Source: Takifugu bimaculatus
Lineage: Eukaryota; Chordata; Actinopteri; Tetraodontiformes; Tetraodontidae
Assembly (NCBI GenBank): GCA_004026145.2
Contig: CP034990.1
Span: forward strand, 5,208,976-5,272,975
Length of the DNA: 64,000 nt
Direction: 5' to 3'
Program-made: the position numbers and the translations under genes
Shown here: piece after piece, positions 34,396 through 45,440 of the stretch
Numbering within the stretch: position 1 is the stretch's first letter
Layout of the letters: each line of letters begins with the position of its first letter
The notes under the pieces: generated by a model
The model's input: only the letters and a program-made list of their open reading frames with translations
Told to the model about the DNA's origin: nothing
The model's database searches: none

Positions 34396-34697
34396 TACAA
34401 AGAATGATGGTCATTTTGGATAATCAAACATTTGCTATGTTTTCTCTTTGCTACACAGGGATTGATGTCTCATATTCCTCTTTCTGTCACTTTCTGTTTT
34501 TTTAATGTATATTTGGCATAATTATGAAATTTAACAAAGTTTGTGTCATCTGATTTTCTATTTCCACTTTTATTTGGTTTAAATTTAATGGGTAGATTTT
34601 TTTAACTAATTTATTTTGAATGAATGTCATTCATTAGCAAATGCCAATTAAATACCTGATGCTTATTGTAAAGCTAAAGGTGCTAATACTTGTGCCA

Positions 34698-34768
34698 TTA
34701 TGTACTACATAACCCTACATTACTACATGTACTATGTTATGTACTGCATAACATTATGTACTACATAA
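34698..34768. repeat. Three copies of a near-palindromic 15-mer
   Basis: TTATGTACTACATAA occurs at 34698-34712 and 34754-34768, and TTATGTACTGCATAA at 34737-34751. Each unit is nearly its own reverse complement (RTACT arms around a centre), so adjacent units can pair with themselves or each other. Confidence 0.85.
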
Positions 34769-35288
34769 AAAAACAGGCAAGTTTAACCAGAAGTTGGAAC
34801 TATTGGATTTTAATATAACAGAATCAAATTTTACAACAAAATCTGATCAAGAGCAGACAGCAGTGACGGATGCCTCCTCCACCCCATACTTGAGTGCCCT
34901 GCTTCCCCTATCAGTGATATATAAAGAGCATTACCATGACAAAAGACTCCTATCTGCACAGCAAAATGCACTGCTGTGACGCTACATTATGATTTACACA
35001 ATGTCATGCCTCCTAATGCACACATTAGATTTCAGACATTAACTCATAACAGCCTTCGGCCCTATGCTTTTTAGAAACTTGTTATTTAATACTTGTTTTA
35101 AATAATAAAACCATAACAAGCTATAGCTAAAGGAGAAGAGCATTTGTCCATAACAGACCACAACCCAAATCTCAACTGTAAACAAAGGCGGAAGTCCGTG
35201 TTTTGAATTTACTGAAGACAAAAAAATGCTGATTTAGGAACCTTCTGATGTCACACTGTTGCCCAAGGTAACCAAGCACCTGCTGATT

Positions 35289-35314
35289 TATATATATATA
35301 TATATATATATATA
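35289..35314. repeat. (TA)13 microsatellite
   Basis: An uninterrupted run of TA dinucleotides ends at tatactcagc. Confidence 0.95.
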
Positions 35315-35424
35315 CTCAGCAGAGTATACACATATATGTCTATTAATATAATAATAATGACTATTTTCTATTTTTAAGCATTATTCAGATCAATAAGACA
35401 CTTAACATGAAGACCTATCAAAGA

Positions 35425-36872
35425 CATTTAACAAAATGTTTCCTTTTTATAAAGGTAGAATTTTAGGTTTCGTTTAAAAGCATTTGTAGACTGCTGGGCC
35501 CTCAGGTGGTCATGGAGGGTGTTCCACAGCCTCAGGGCAGCAGAAGAAAAGGCCCAATCATCCATGGTGCAGAGCTTGGTTCCCAGGGCTTGGAAGGTGT
35601 TTGAGTGTACATGAGAAGGTAAAAAAGGCCATGTCAATAAATGCACTCGTAGGGGGGGAGGAAGACCTTGTACTCACGTACAGATTTTCTATTTGACTTT
35701 TGTTATCTTATATTTTATACCTTTATTATATAGGATTGTTAATATACAGCATTATGGGGGATGGGGGTGATGTGATGATGTTTGCACATTGTCATCAGGA
35801 TCCTGGCAGTGCTGTTCTGGATGTACTGTGGTCTCTGGATGCACCTGCCAAAGTTCCCTATTAGGAGTGCACTTCAGACCCCCTGTGAGACAAAGGCGTG
35901 GACGAGTTTCTCTGCATCTGCCAGGGCAAGTGTTGGATGGAGTTTGTTGATGTTTCTGAGGTGGTAGCAAGTTGTCTCACATGTGGGTGTTAAAGGTCAG
36001 TTGATTTTCCATTTTAACACAGGGTGGTGACAGATGTGGAAAGGGAAATATTTTTTGTCAGAGAAGATTGTGATAGTGATGGTGAAAGGGTGGAGCTGAT
36101 GTGGTGCGCCAATTAGGATGTCAGCCATTTTAGAAGAGGGAGAGGCCCAGCAGGGAGCCCTGAGGGACATCATAATTGATGTTGTGGATGTGTGATTTTG
36201 CTTCGCCTAGGGTAATAGGTTTAATGTCAGGTATAATGTAAACCCATTTTTTGAATGCTTCTGACAGGCCAATGGTTTATTGCAATCTGTGGGGGATTAT
36301 GATGTAACCAACTGTATCACAAGCAGCTTTTACATCTTAAAGGATGAATAGAGATGATGAAACAGTGTCTGTTGCCATTGGGAGGTCATTGGTGACCCTG
36401 AGCAGGACTGCTTCTGTGTTGTGGCCAGGCCAGAAACCAGCCTGAAACATCTCAAATAGGTTATTGGGTTCGAGGTGATCCTGAAGTTGGCTTGCAAAAA
36501 ACAGTTACACTAGAGGGTGGCTTGATCGAGGGTGGGTATTTTCAGTAGTGGGCTGATGTTTATGGTTTTTAACACTGATGGGATATGGCTGATGGGATAT
36601 GGCCAGGAGGAAGTGGTTTATGATCTTGGTGATGAATGGGGAGACAGCAGAGAAGTTGGGAAAGGGTCCAAGGCACAGAAGGATGGCTTAATTTCTCTGA
36701 TGATGTCCTCCACCTCTTTCTGCGAAGAGCTGAGTGGCGGGCAATCTACAACAGTTAGGGCGCAGCAGAGCAGTGGTAAAGAGGTGTGAGTAGGTGTTAC
36801 TACATTTCTCTGAAAATGTGTTGTGCATGTTGCACCCCTCCCATTGCACCATTGAAGAGTGACTGGTGCAAA
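35425..36872 (-). mobile_element. L2-clade LINE relic, minus strand, most of the reverse transcriptase
   Basis: Reading the minus strand from 36872 down, an L2 reverse transcriptase appears in broken frames. The order is KCSNTYSHLFTTALLRPN, then EVEDIIREIKPSFCALDPFP, KIINHFLL, LQDHLEPNNLFEMFQAGFWP and ALLRVTNDLPMATDTVSSSL. It continues with the first catalytic block decayed to ...DVKAACDTVGY, and VPQGSLLG. The YADD region is not legible. Further on are LADAEKLVHAFVS, RCIQRPQYIQNSTARIL and HITPI. The C-terminus is RLWNTLHDHLRAQQSTNAFKRN at about 35510-35450. Stops are frequent and parts are deleted. A near-duplicated 13-bp word (gggatatggc) at 36582-36606 is internal. This copy is the longest L2 remnant in the window and is longer than the copy at 30.2 kb. 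Confidence 0.9.
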
Positions 36873-36879
36873 ACAAGGC

Positions 36880-37745
36880 CACACTAATAATTTGTGGGAC
36901 ATCCTTTAGCATTTTATATTTCAGATTCTTTAAATTGCTACCATTTGCTATACGGCTTTGCACACTCCTGGCATTCTTTCGATGAGCTTTATGAGGGGGC
37001 CAGGTCATCTGACAGTACTACATCACACTCCTTTTTGGTCAAATAGCTTGGAGGTGTGTTTAGGTTCATTGTGCTGCTGAACAATAAAGGATTCTCCTAT
37101 CAAATGCAAACCAGATGGGATGCCATGTCACTGCTATGGTAGCCATGCTGGTTGAGTTTGCATTCTGAGTAAATTCCCCACACTGTCAAAAGCTAAGCAC
37201 CCCCAGACTATCATCTGCATGTTTCATGCTGGGAACCATGCACGTAGCGACCATCCGTTCACCTTTCCTGCACTGTACAAAGACATGGCGTGTGGAACCA
37301 ATGATTTCCAATTTGCACTCATTAGACCAAAGCACTAATTTCTACTGCTCTAATGTCTATTCTTTGTGTTTCTTGGCCCAAACAAATGTCTTCATCTCTT
37401 CTGAACACTCAATGTGGATATGAGTCTACTACTAGAACTCTGTGTGGCATTTAACCGGACTTTAATTTGAGTTGATTTCTGTGAATTGGATTAACATATC
37501 AATAGCAGCAGAGGCTACTCGTGGCCTTCTTTTCCTGGTAAAGCCCTCGATGAGCCAGTTTTGTTGTAGCACCTTTTTTAAGACTTGTGATTTTTGCGTC
37601 TGCACTTGGGGATACATTCAAAGTTGTTGCAATTCTCCAGACTGGCTGACCTGCAGTTATTAAAGTAATGATGGACTGTTGATTCTCTACAACTGGCTGA
37701 TTGGTTTTTGTCATGATATAGATTCTAACAGTTGTCAAATAGGAC
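36880..37745 (-). mobile_element. Tc1-like transposase relic, minus strand
   Basis: The minus strand carries the N-terminal HTH part IITLITAGQPVWRIATTLNV SPSA (37680-37600), matching the family's II.L...G.S..EIAKTLNVSRSAV. Next is the WSNECKLEIIGSTRHVF block (family WSDESKFEIFGSNRR.F), with the aspartate mutated to asparagine. CRKGERMVATCMVPSMKH and LNQHGYHS follow. A decayed glutamine/asparagine-rich region (TPPSYLTKKECDVVLSDDLAPS) precedes a C-terminal ERMPGVCKAV-like sequence near 36900. Of the DDE triad only fragments are visible. Terminal repeats were not located. Confidence 0.87.
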
Positions 37746-38040
37746 CATCAACTATATACCAGCCTGACACAAACAAGTGATGGAGCCAGCCAAGTTAAGA
37801 AGACAGGACGTTTCACGGATTACCCACACCAGTGATATGAAAACCATTTCAAGGGACTACCTTATGAAGCTCATTGAATAAAGGCCAAGGGTTTGCGAAG
37901 CAGTCATCAAAGCAATGGGGGCTACTTTTGAGGAATCTAAAACTTGAAATTTGGGGTTTTTTTCCTACGTAATTCCTTATACATGCATTTATGTGTGATC
38001 ATGTGATGAAGAATAATGTCTACCATTACAATAAATGATG
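37746..38040 (+). mobile_element. Tc1-like 3' fragment in the opposite orientation
   Basis: The plus strand at about 37846-37950 encodes KTISRDYLMKLIE, then RPRVCEAVIKAMGATFEESK and a stop. This is the C-terminal signature of the same Tc1 lineage (DYLLKLIERMPRVCKAVIKAKGGYFEESK). The preceding part is absent, and the following 90 bases resemble a Tc1 3' leader. With the minus-strand relic ending at 37745, the two form an inverted pair. They may be separate insertions or a rearranged single copy. Confidence 0.8.
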
Positions 38041-41000
38041 ATTGGTGTAAAGGGGCTACTGAAAAAAGAATCAGGTTTCCTTACTGCTGCGGACAGATTA
38101 CATCAGCCATAGCAAACAGGTGAGTTTTCTTTCAAGGTTCAAGTGGATGAAGGTTCCTAATTTATCTGCATGCCATGCTGAAGTGCTGACGTGCTTCAGC
38201 GTGATATTGCTGTTTAACCTGCAGACCGGCTGTTTAGCTCCAAAACACTTGCAATTAGGATCTCCTTCTGTTCAAATTCACCTTTACTGTATGTCTGTAT
38301 TTTCTGATCATTTGGTCTCTTTTATAAGAGACAGCAAGTTGAAATGCATCAGTTAAATAAATCACCACGTTTGTCTTACCAGAGCTTGGAATTCAAATGT
38401 TCAAATCTATTTTAATCTTAAATCAGGTTGCTAAAATGCCAAAAGCTTCTTTTCTGGATTTGTTCTCATTTGGGAAGAAGTTGAAGAATGTCCAAAGACT
38501 CTCTAGATTTCCATTTTAAAAGATGAATAGCTTCAGAAAAGGGAGCATTATTTTTCCACAATTACATAATATTAGTCCATATAATACAATATTCTACTCA
38601 TCTTCTGTATTATTATTGATCTACCATCATGTGAACACATCTGTTGTTCCCTTAAAACTGAATTTTTAGCAGTAATTTGTGGTCCAGTTAAATGCTACAA
38701 TGAATTCACATTTAATGTTTCACACCACCACAGGTTTAAAACACACTTCTGTCATTCGCTTGTTAGCTCTCTTAAAAACAAACCATTGATCTGAATTAAA
38801 ATGAGTGAATGAAAACATTAAATCAAGGATTAAAATTCATGTAATCAATAATGTTGCATACACCTGATAACAAATGTTGGAGCTTATGTAGCCTGGCAAT
38901 CTTCAATGAACAGATGCTCTATAAATACATAAGTAAAGAGAGCAAAAGAGAGGGTAGTTAGGCTATTTATTCAGCAAGTTAGAAGGAAGATGTGGGTTGG
39001 GGGTATGTAATACAGGGGAGTGATTCATTGGTTTGCTGACCTAGTTTGGAAAAACTTCATCGTGTGTTTCAAAAATTCACTCTGACAACTAACAATATGA
39101 CCAACTCCAGAGTGGACATTGTGTTGGGCTAGCGTGAGGTTGTGAGAACAATAATGGCCCCGTCCCCAGGTCATGATGGATGAAGCAAGGCTGTGGCACG
39201 CATCAGCTCACAATAGTTGAGTAATTGAATAGTTGGAGTTTAAAAAGTGAAGTAACATGATCAGCAGAAAACACTGAAACATCATTGTCATTGTGTGTGT
39301 GTGTGGCGTGGATGATTTGTAAAGCAAAGGTTATCTACTCAGATATTGTGCTAACCAGATAGCCTGAGGACATGCTGCTGAATTGTTTCCCGTACCTCTT
39401 TGTGTTGTGCTGCTCCTTCCATCGTCAATGTGTCCCTCTATTTCTTCTGTAATATAACTGGCGTGTTTGTTACAGAATAGCTGTGTAGGCTGTGAAGTAC
39501 CCAATGACTTTCTAATGTGTCTTTATGTAGTTTTAATGAGAATGCTTTATGTCCTTGGATTCCATGTGATTCATCTGCATGCCCTATCTGAAATTATGCC
39601 TTTTAGTTAAAATGCTGGTTTGAAAACTGGCTAACACGTGTTTCACTGTTATAGAAGCCATTGAATGTACTGAATTTTTTTTTTTTTTTTTTTATTTGAT
39701 TCAGCCTTCACTTTCAGAACTCTTGACCATGGTCATAAAGACTTGGTGTAGATGGAGCTGTGCGACTGCATCCCTGACTCTATCACCAGTACAGCAACTT
39801 TGCACCAGGTGTATGACCATAATATATGTATAATATTTGTCCCTGAAGTGGATCAGACAGAGAATTTTTTTAGAAAGACTGGGCACTGGTGATGCAGCAC
39901 AGCTATCTTATTCCCAGTGATTGTGCTCTCATGCTGCCAGTGTTTGCATCATGGCTTCATCTGTTAAAGGAAATAAGATTGTTTTTTTGGTGAAATGTTG
40001 CTGCATATTCAGCCAAACACATCCATGAATTCATAATGGATTTATGCACATACTGGATGATAGGTGTATCCTGCTGTGTACAAAGAGCATGGGGCTCCGA
40101 GACAGTGCTGGAAGCCCAACTCCCACCAAAAACAGTAGATTTGGACTGTTAAACCTTTGAAGCGTGTGATTTCGTGCCACAGATGAATGGATGATAGAAT
40201 CCCGAGTTCCACTTCACTAGGCATATTTGATTAAATAAGTTTAGACGTCCAGCTGTGCCTCATGAGCTCAAAGATTTTCTCATATTTGACCCATCAAACA
40301 ATGATTCTGGCTCCTACCTGTCTACAAGGAAACACGCATACACTTACCTCCAAATTCTTCTGTTGGATGATAAAAAATATTGGAATCAAATTAATCATGA
40401 TCTAAAATTAATTAAATTAAAGCTAATTATTAAAGCTGCAAAACTCACTCTCTCTTTCAGCCAAGGACACTTGAATTCGGCATTTTCTGTAATTGCTTGG
40501 TCACTCCAAGCTGTTTGATTTAGCTTTCTCAGTTCCAAAATGACAGCATCAATTTCCTCTGGAAAGACAATTTGAAATTCTGGTCACCGTTACCGGATCA
40601 ATGCAATAGCATTATTGGCACGCAAAAGATAAATGACCTTTACGCTAATAAAACTGTCATGGACATCATAAATGAGACACCCGTCTTCCACAGTCATTAT
40701 GCTCTTCATGAGGTGCATCACTTTGTTTGCTGTGAATCAGAATTTTAACATCAATTCCCATCATATGGTCAAATTTTTCCTCTTAATTAACCCACCAGTT
40801 GACCTGCTGAGTCTCTCACCAAATTAAAATGTACCCTAAATATTCACCTTAATATGGTGGAGGCTCTTCCTTTAAAATGAATGGAGCTACCGCAGCGGAC
40901 GGAGGAACAGAAATCACTTGAAGCAGTTAAGGGCAGTAGGCAATACAGCATCACAGGCCTTCTGGGTGTGTGAGGCTATAAATTCTCATTTATTGTTTTC

Positions 41001-41399
41001 TGCAGTGTTTTTTTTTTCCTTTTTGAGGTAGTTTCTCATGTCACTCACATTCTTCTTGGTTATTTATTGACAATCAGCACATAGATTTGGATGTCACGGT
41101 AACGTTAAGAATCTTGATATCATACACAATGTCACCTGTCACTGTAGTGCAACAGATAAGGAAGGGAAAGGCTCAGTGGTCTAATGCCATTCCCATCACC
41201 CACTCAGAGATGCTTCTAAGTCTGCTAAAATTGTAAGAGGCAAAATAACATGGACTGCTACAGAAACATGTTATTGGTACTCATTACACTGTCATGATTT
41301 GGTGCTTTATTGTGAGCTTTATTTTCTTTTTCTTGCAGACAAAACAACATGGCTCTATCATATTATTTGCTCACATTCAAGGACAATTCTCCAAATCCA
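38041..41399. other. No gene recognised; poly-T run
   Basis: A homopolymer T run of about 22 lies at 39676-39694. Open frames at 40255-40518 and elsewhere have no domain. The region around 40250-40950 has a weak LINE-like feel (NQINHDLKLIKLKLI) that I could not confirm. Otherwise only AT-rich sequence with a (TG)6 at 39292-39304 is seen. Confidence 0.4.
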
Positions 41400-41515
41400 T
41401 GTCTATGGCTGTGGGAGGAAGCCGGAGTAACCAGCAAGAACCCACGCAGTTACAGGAAGAACATGCTAACCTCGCACAGAAATGCCCCTGGCCCCCAGGT
41501 GGCCCAATAGTAAAT
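41400..41515 (-). repeat. SINE fragment (5' part), minus strand
   Basis: Read on the plus strand, ggctgtgggaggaagccgga, gtaaccagcaagaacccac, acaggaagaacatgct and cgcacagaaatgcccc are the reverse complement of the 5' half of the common teleost SINE (cttcctcccacagtcc and ggcctttctgtgcgg). The 3' part is absent. Confidence 0.75.
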
Positions 41516-44382
41516 GTAATCATAATAATAATAGAACAGCAATATTTTATAGACCGTTAAGACATTCCAGGTCTATGCTAGTCCAATGAGCCCGGTTTAT
41601 CTTAAAAATAAATAGGTACCATTAAGGGGTCTTCAAAGCTTCAGCTGTCTTGTTATTACAAGGAGTGAGTTTTAAAAAAACATAAGATGTAAGATAATAC
41701 ATTTGAAGGTGAGTCTTGCCCAGGTCCTGAGAGAACAGCTGTTTCTGAGGACATTTTTCTGACGACCATTCATTCCTGACTCAAACCACTAATTCCTTCA
41801 CCTGACATTTCCTTATCATGGTCGAAACCCCGCTAAACATGCTGCCATTGTGCTGTATTATTGTGCTTGAACGTACCTGCTGACACCTGTCCACCCCTTT
41901 GACCTTTCTCTCTGCTGCTGGACCTGAATATTATAATGCTCATTGTGAATTTATTTGCTGATAAAGCATTTACAGCCAACAGCGCATAATCAAGCCTGAT
42001 TACAGGCAGGGAGCAGAGGGGTCTGTTGGCGAGGGGACGGACATTTGCATAATGTCACAGGACAAGCAGCACAGGTGAAGGAGCTCGTCATTTAAGATGG
42101 ACAGAGCTACAGTTAAAATCTTTGAAGTGCTGCACAAACAGGAAGATAGATGAGGCCTCATTAAGATTTTGCCTGTTCACTGCAGTGCAGAAAGATGAAT
42201 TAACCAGTCTCACTAGAGAGCAAATAATTATGATCTGACTCTGTAGTTTGGAACTGCAAATGTAAGTAAAACACAAAGTCACAAATTGATGTCAGATGCT
42301 TGCCATCTGTGAGGGCGGAGACATGAATCATACCAATTACTAAAGATATGGGCAGAAATGGCTAGTCAATGTGAGATCCTGTCACATACGACCTCAGAGA
42401 TAGACCTGCTTGTCAATTTATAATTAGAAAAAACTGGAAGCAGAATGAGAAATATGCAACCAAAGAGCAGCAACAGCCACTACCAACAACAACATGGCAA
42501 CCCACGAAGTGGGGACAGATGGGAATCAAGTTGTGGAGGTGGAGCTGCACCGCCATTTCAGCTACTTTTCCACTCCGTGGTATGGCGTGATCTGGTTTGC
42601 CTTTCCACTGTGGGGCGCGCAGCACAGATGGCGATAGCTGTGTCAGGTAAGCAGCTTTATATCACAGCAGCACAGAAGAGTTGTGCGGCCTTCTAATAAA
42701 TGCTATGATCAAAAGCATGACATCAGGAAGGTCTGATGACTGATGAAATTACTATTAAAAGACAAAAAACAGCTCTAAATCTTCTGTGTCAAATCCTCAT
42801 TCTTGATAGCATCTGATGAATTACAAGAGAGAGAAAGAGAACATTATGGTTCACAAGTGATGATTCGCTGCTTTCCAATTACGGGATTACGGTTTGTCTA
42901 CAGCCACCTTTCTAATCGTATCTTACTGCTGTTTCGGTGCTCTAATGGAAAGGTAGCAAAATGAGCTACTGTAGAATCTGATCATTTGGGCTTCTTTCCT
43001 ATTACAAACATGGATAAATGTGTACCTGACATACCAAAGTGAACTGTTCTGTTCAGTGGAAGTGCAACTTAAACATAGTAGCGAGCTTGCTCTTCTCCTT
43101 TTGGTTAGTGACTTTCAACACAATAATCCTGCAAAAGGACACACACATGAGTCCAATCCACACCAGCTGTTTGTAGCGAAGATTTCACAGTCTGAATTCA
43201 ACAGACTCCAGCTCCCACAGGAATTTTGGTAATTAAACCTGATTTTAAAAACATATGGAGGATCATCATCATCATCATCATCATCATTAGCTTGCTATTT
43301 TTGTGTGTACCCTGTTGTGTAGCCAAAAAAGAGACAAAAACTACAGGTGAAAAGGATGCGTTAGTCAAACTGCGCAACATCTGGTTGATGAGGCTTCCTT
43401 GTCATCCTCATATGGTAATGCAGCTAGACAGCCATCGCTCTGGATCAGGCAGGCTCCAACTCTATCTGTAGCTTTAAGATAAATAATCCTAATGATGTCA
43501 GACAATTGGACAAATAATTGGATGTGACACTCCTTAAATTTGGCCACACCGCTTGAAACTTGGAGGACAAAATCAGGATCCAAAATAGAATTTAAATCAT
43601 GAAATTCATTAGAGTTAAAGAGTCCCGCGAAGACAGGTGTATTTCATACAGAAGGAGATTTAGGCAGTATGTTGCCATGTGGAAAGAAACAATTGTTGCC
43701 TTAATTTGACTGTAACGAGGCAACTGCATGTAAACCTTAGTCTAACTGACTGATATCCTAATCTGACTAAGACGCCCAGAAAATGCAGTCGGAAATCGTT
43801 TTGCCCCGGCATGTAAATGCCTTAGTCCGACTTAATCTTGACCTTGTCTACCTCTTAAAATCAACACAATATAAAGTACAGTCGAACATTATGTACGCGA
43901 TGAAAAAAAGCTGTATGATTATCCATCTTCCGATTGTTTTCGAAACTGCTGCTCTGCCACTTGATTACAGTTGTTTATTTCATAATGTAATATGGCACCC
44001 AGAAAAGAAGACCCTATTATGTAACCCACCAAAAAGACGCTTTTCGCTACCTAGTAATGAGGACATCTTCCCATCAGTTATCCAATGTTCTCGGCTGCGT
44101 GTAAACAAGGACAAAGAATGAATTATGACAAGACACCAAAGTCCAATTTTGAGCATAGCTTGTTTAAACTCTGTATGTAAACGTACTGACTTTTAAAAGG
44201 ATTGTTAGTTTTTTCCTGTTGCTAACCCAAACAAAAATTTGCAAGCTAGGCTGGTTTTTATCAAAATACAGAACACAATTCACAACCCCACTGCAAAATA
44301 CCTCCTATATCCTGAAAAATAAGGCACTCGATCTACAACTAGCTTTATCAAACTTCTGCATTAAATGGCACACACATCATTC
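41516..44382. other. No gene recognised; candidate regulatory block and MITE-like traces
   Basis: 41930-42290 is free of identifiable repeats and holds ATTTGCAT at 42043-42050, together with AT-rich homeodomain-like words; it is a candidate conserved element. Around 42540-42690, ccactccgtggtatggcgtgatctg and cctttccactgtggggcg resemble the ends of short fish hAT-type non-autonomous elements, without proven terminal repeats. A word of the form catgtaaaYg recurs at 43729, 43813 and 44178 and may mark another short element. None of these is strong enough to call separately. Confidence 0.35.
43262..43288. repeat. (ATC)9 microsatellite
   Basis: A run of ATC units follows aggatc and is followed by attag. 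Confidence 0.95.
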
Positions 44383-44590
44383 AAGTTACCAGATTGCCAA
44401 ACTAACTACAGCTTTGCCATAATATTCAAAGAGTTCAAATTATAGAAAATTTGCAGGTACTGAAATATTTGCAGATACACACATGATGTTGTAACATTTG
44501 TTTTTGTTTGTTTTTTTATTATTATTTTCTGCCAAACGAGTAAAATATGCACACTGGATATATTTAAATTGGAGTGAAAAGAGATATGCT
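44383..44590. repeat. Direct repeat, copy 1
   Basis: This copy shares, in order, with the copy at 45168-45440 the words ttaccagatt, gctttgccataatattcaaaga, caggtactgaaatatttgca, gatgttgtaa/gctgttgtaa, tttttgtttg, ccaaacgag/ccaaacaag and gcacactggatatatttaa. It is an anonymous unit of about 200 bp. Minus-strand frames across both copies share NSLNIMAK/KSLNIMAK and are not genes. Confidence 0.85.
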
Positions 44591-44689
44591 CACAAAAAAC
44601 AGTTGACTGAAAAAGTAAATTGCAGGAAAAAATATGAAGAAAGATACAAGAAATATAATTGGGCAGCATCTTGCCACACAGCTGGGTCT

Positions 44690-45014
44690 GGCCTCACGCC
44701 TTGCCCACAGTCACAGGCACAGGCATTGACTCTACCTGCAGTTTACTTAATATAATGTATTTCTGTATGTATCTCTATGTTCTACCTATCCTCTACCTGT
44801 CCCCCCTGCCTCTTTCTCCTCTCTCTCTACCCAGCTGGCCATCAGCAGGAGGGTCCCCCTACATGAGTCTGGTCCTGCTCAAGGTTTCTTCCTGTTAAAG
44901 GGGAGTTTTTCCTTGCCACTGTTGCTTGTTTGGGGTCTGTAAATTCTGTAAAGCGCCTAGAAACAATTTTGATTATAACAGACGCTATATAAATAAAGAT
45001 TGATTGATTGATCT
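44690..45014 (+). mobile_element. 5'-truncated LINE 3' tail
   Basis: The sequence ctggtcctgctcaagg, tttcttcctgttaaagggg, agtttttccttgccact and gcgcctagaaacaattttga is followed by cagacgctatataaataaag and ends attgattgattgatc. It is the same family as the tail inserted in DIRS gag at 28.7 kb. The GATT tandem marks the 3' end at 45013. The 5' boundary is estimated. Confidence 0.85.
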
Positions 45015-45167
45015 TCCCTCAATAGACAGTGAGAGCAGAAGTGTTTTCTATTGTTATAAAATAAAAGATGCTCACCTGTGATCTCTATGCTGACTTCCTG
45101 GTTGAATGTCTATATATAAACAGAAAATGTGTATCGAGATGTTGAATCTTGAGAGGCGGTTTTGTTC

Positions 45168-45440
45168 ATTTAAATTACCAGATTAACCAATTAACGACAA
45201 ACTGGACATGATGAAAAGCATCTTTAGTGTGCTTTGCCATAATATTCAAAGATTTCAACTTGTAAAAATTCTTCAGATTGTTCACAGGTACTGAAATATT
45301 TGCATGCAACATGCTGTTGTAAAATTTGGATTTTTTGTTTTTATTTTCCTCCAAACAAGCCAGTGCAAAATATGCAGACTGGATATATTTAAGTTGTGTT
45401 AGCAACTGGGAAAAGATGTTGTAATACAAATTGGAAGATG
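45168..45440. repeat. Direct repeat, copy 2
   Basis: This is the partner of 44383-44590. Between the copies lies the LINE tail and about 150 bp of other sequence. The copies differ by many substitutions and small indels, so the duplication is not recent. Confidence 0.85.

Larger units (their letters stand above)
34396..35424. other. No gene recognised; possible Tc1 3' trace and two small repeats
   Basis: Sequence near 34670-34690 (aaggtgctaatacttgtgcc) resembles the inner end of a Tc1-like terminal repeat (ggtgccaatacttttgg), but nothing else supports an element. Small repeats are listed separately. Confidence 0.4.
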
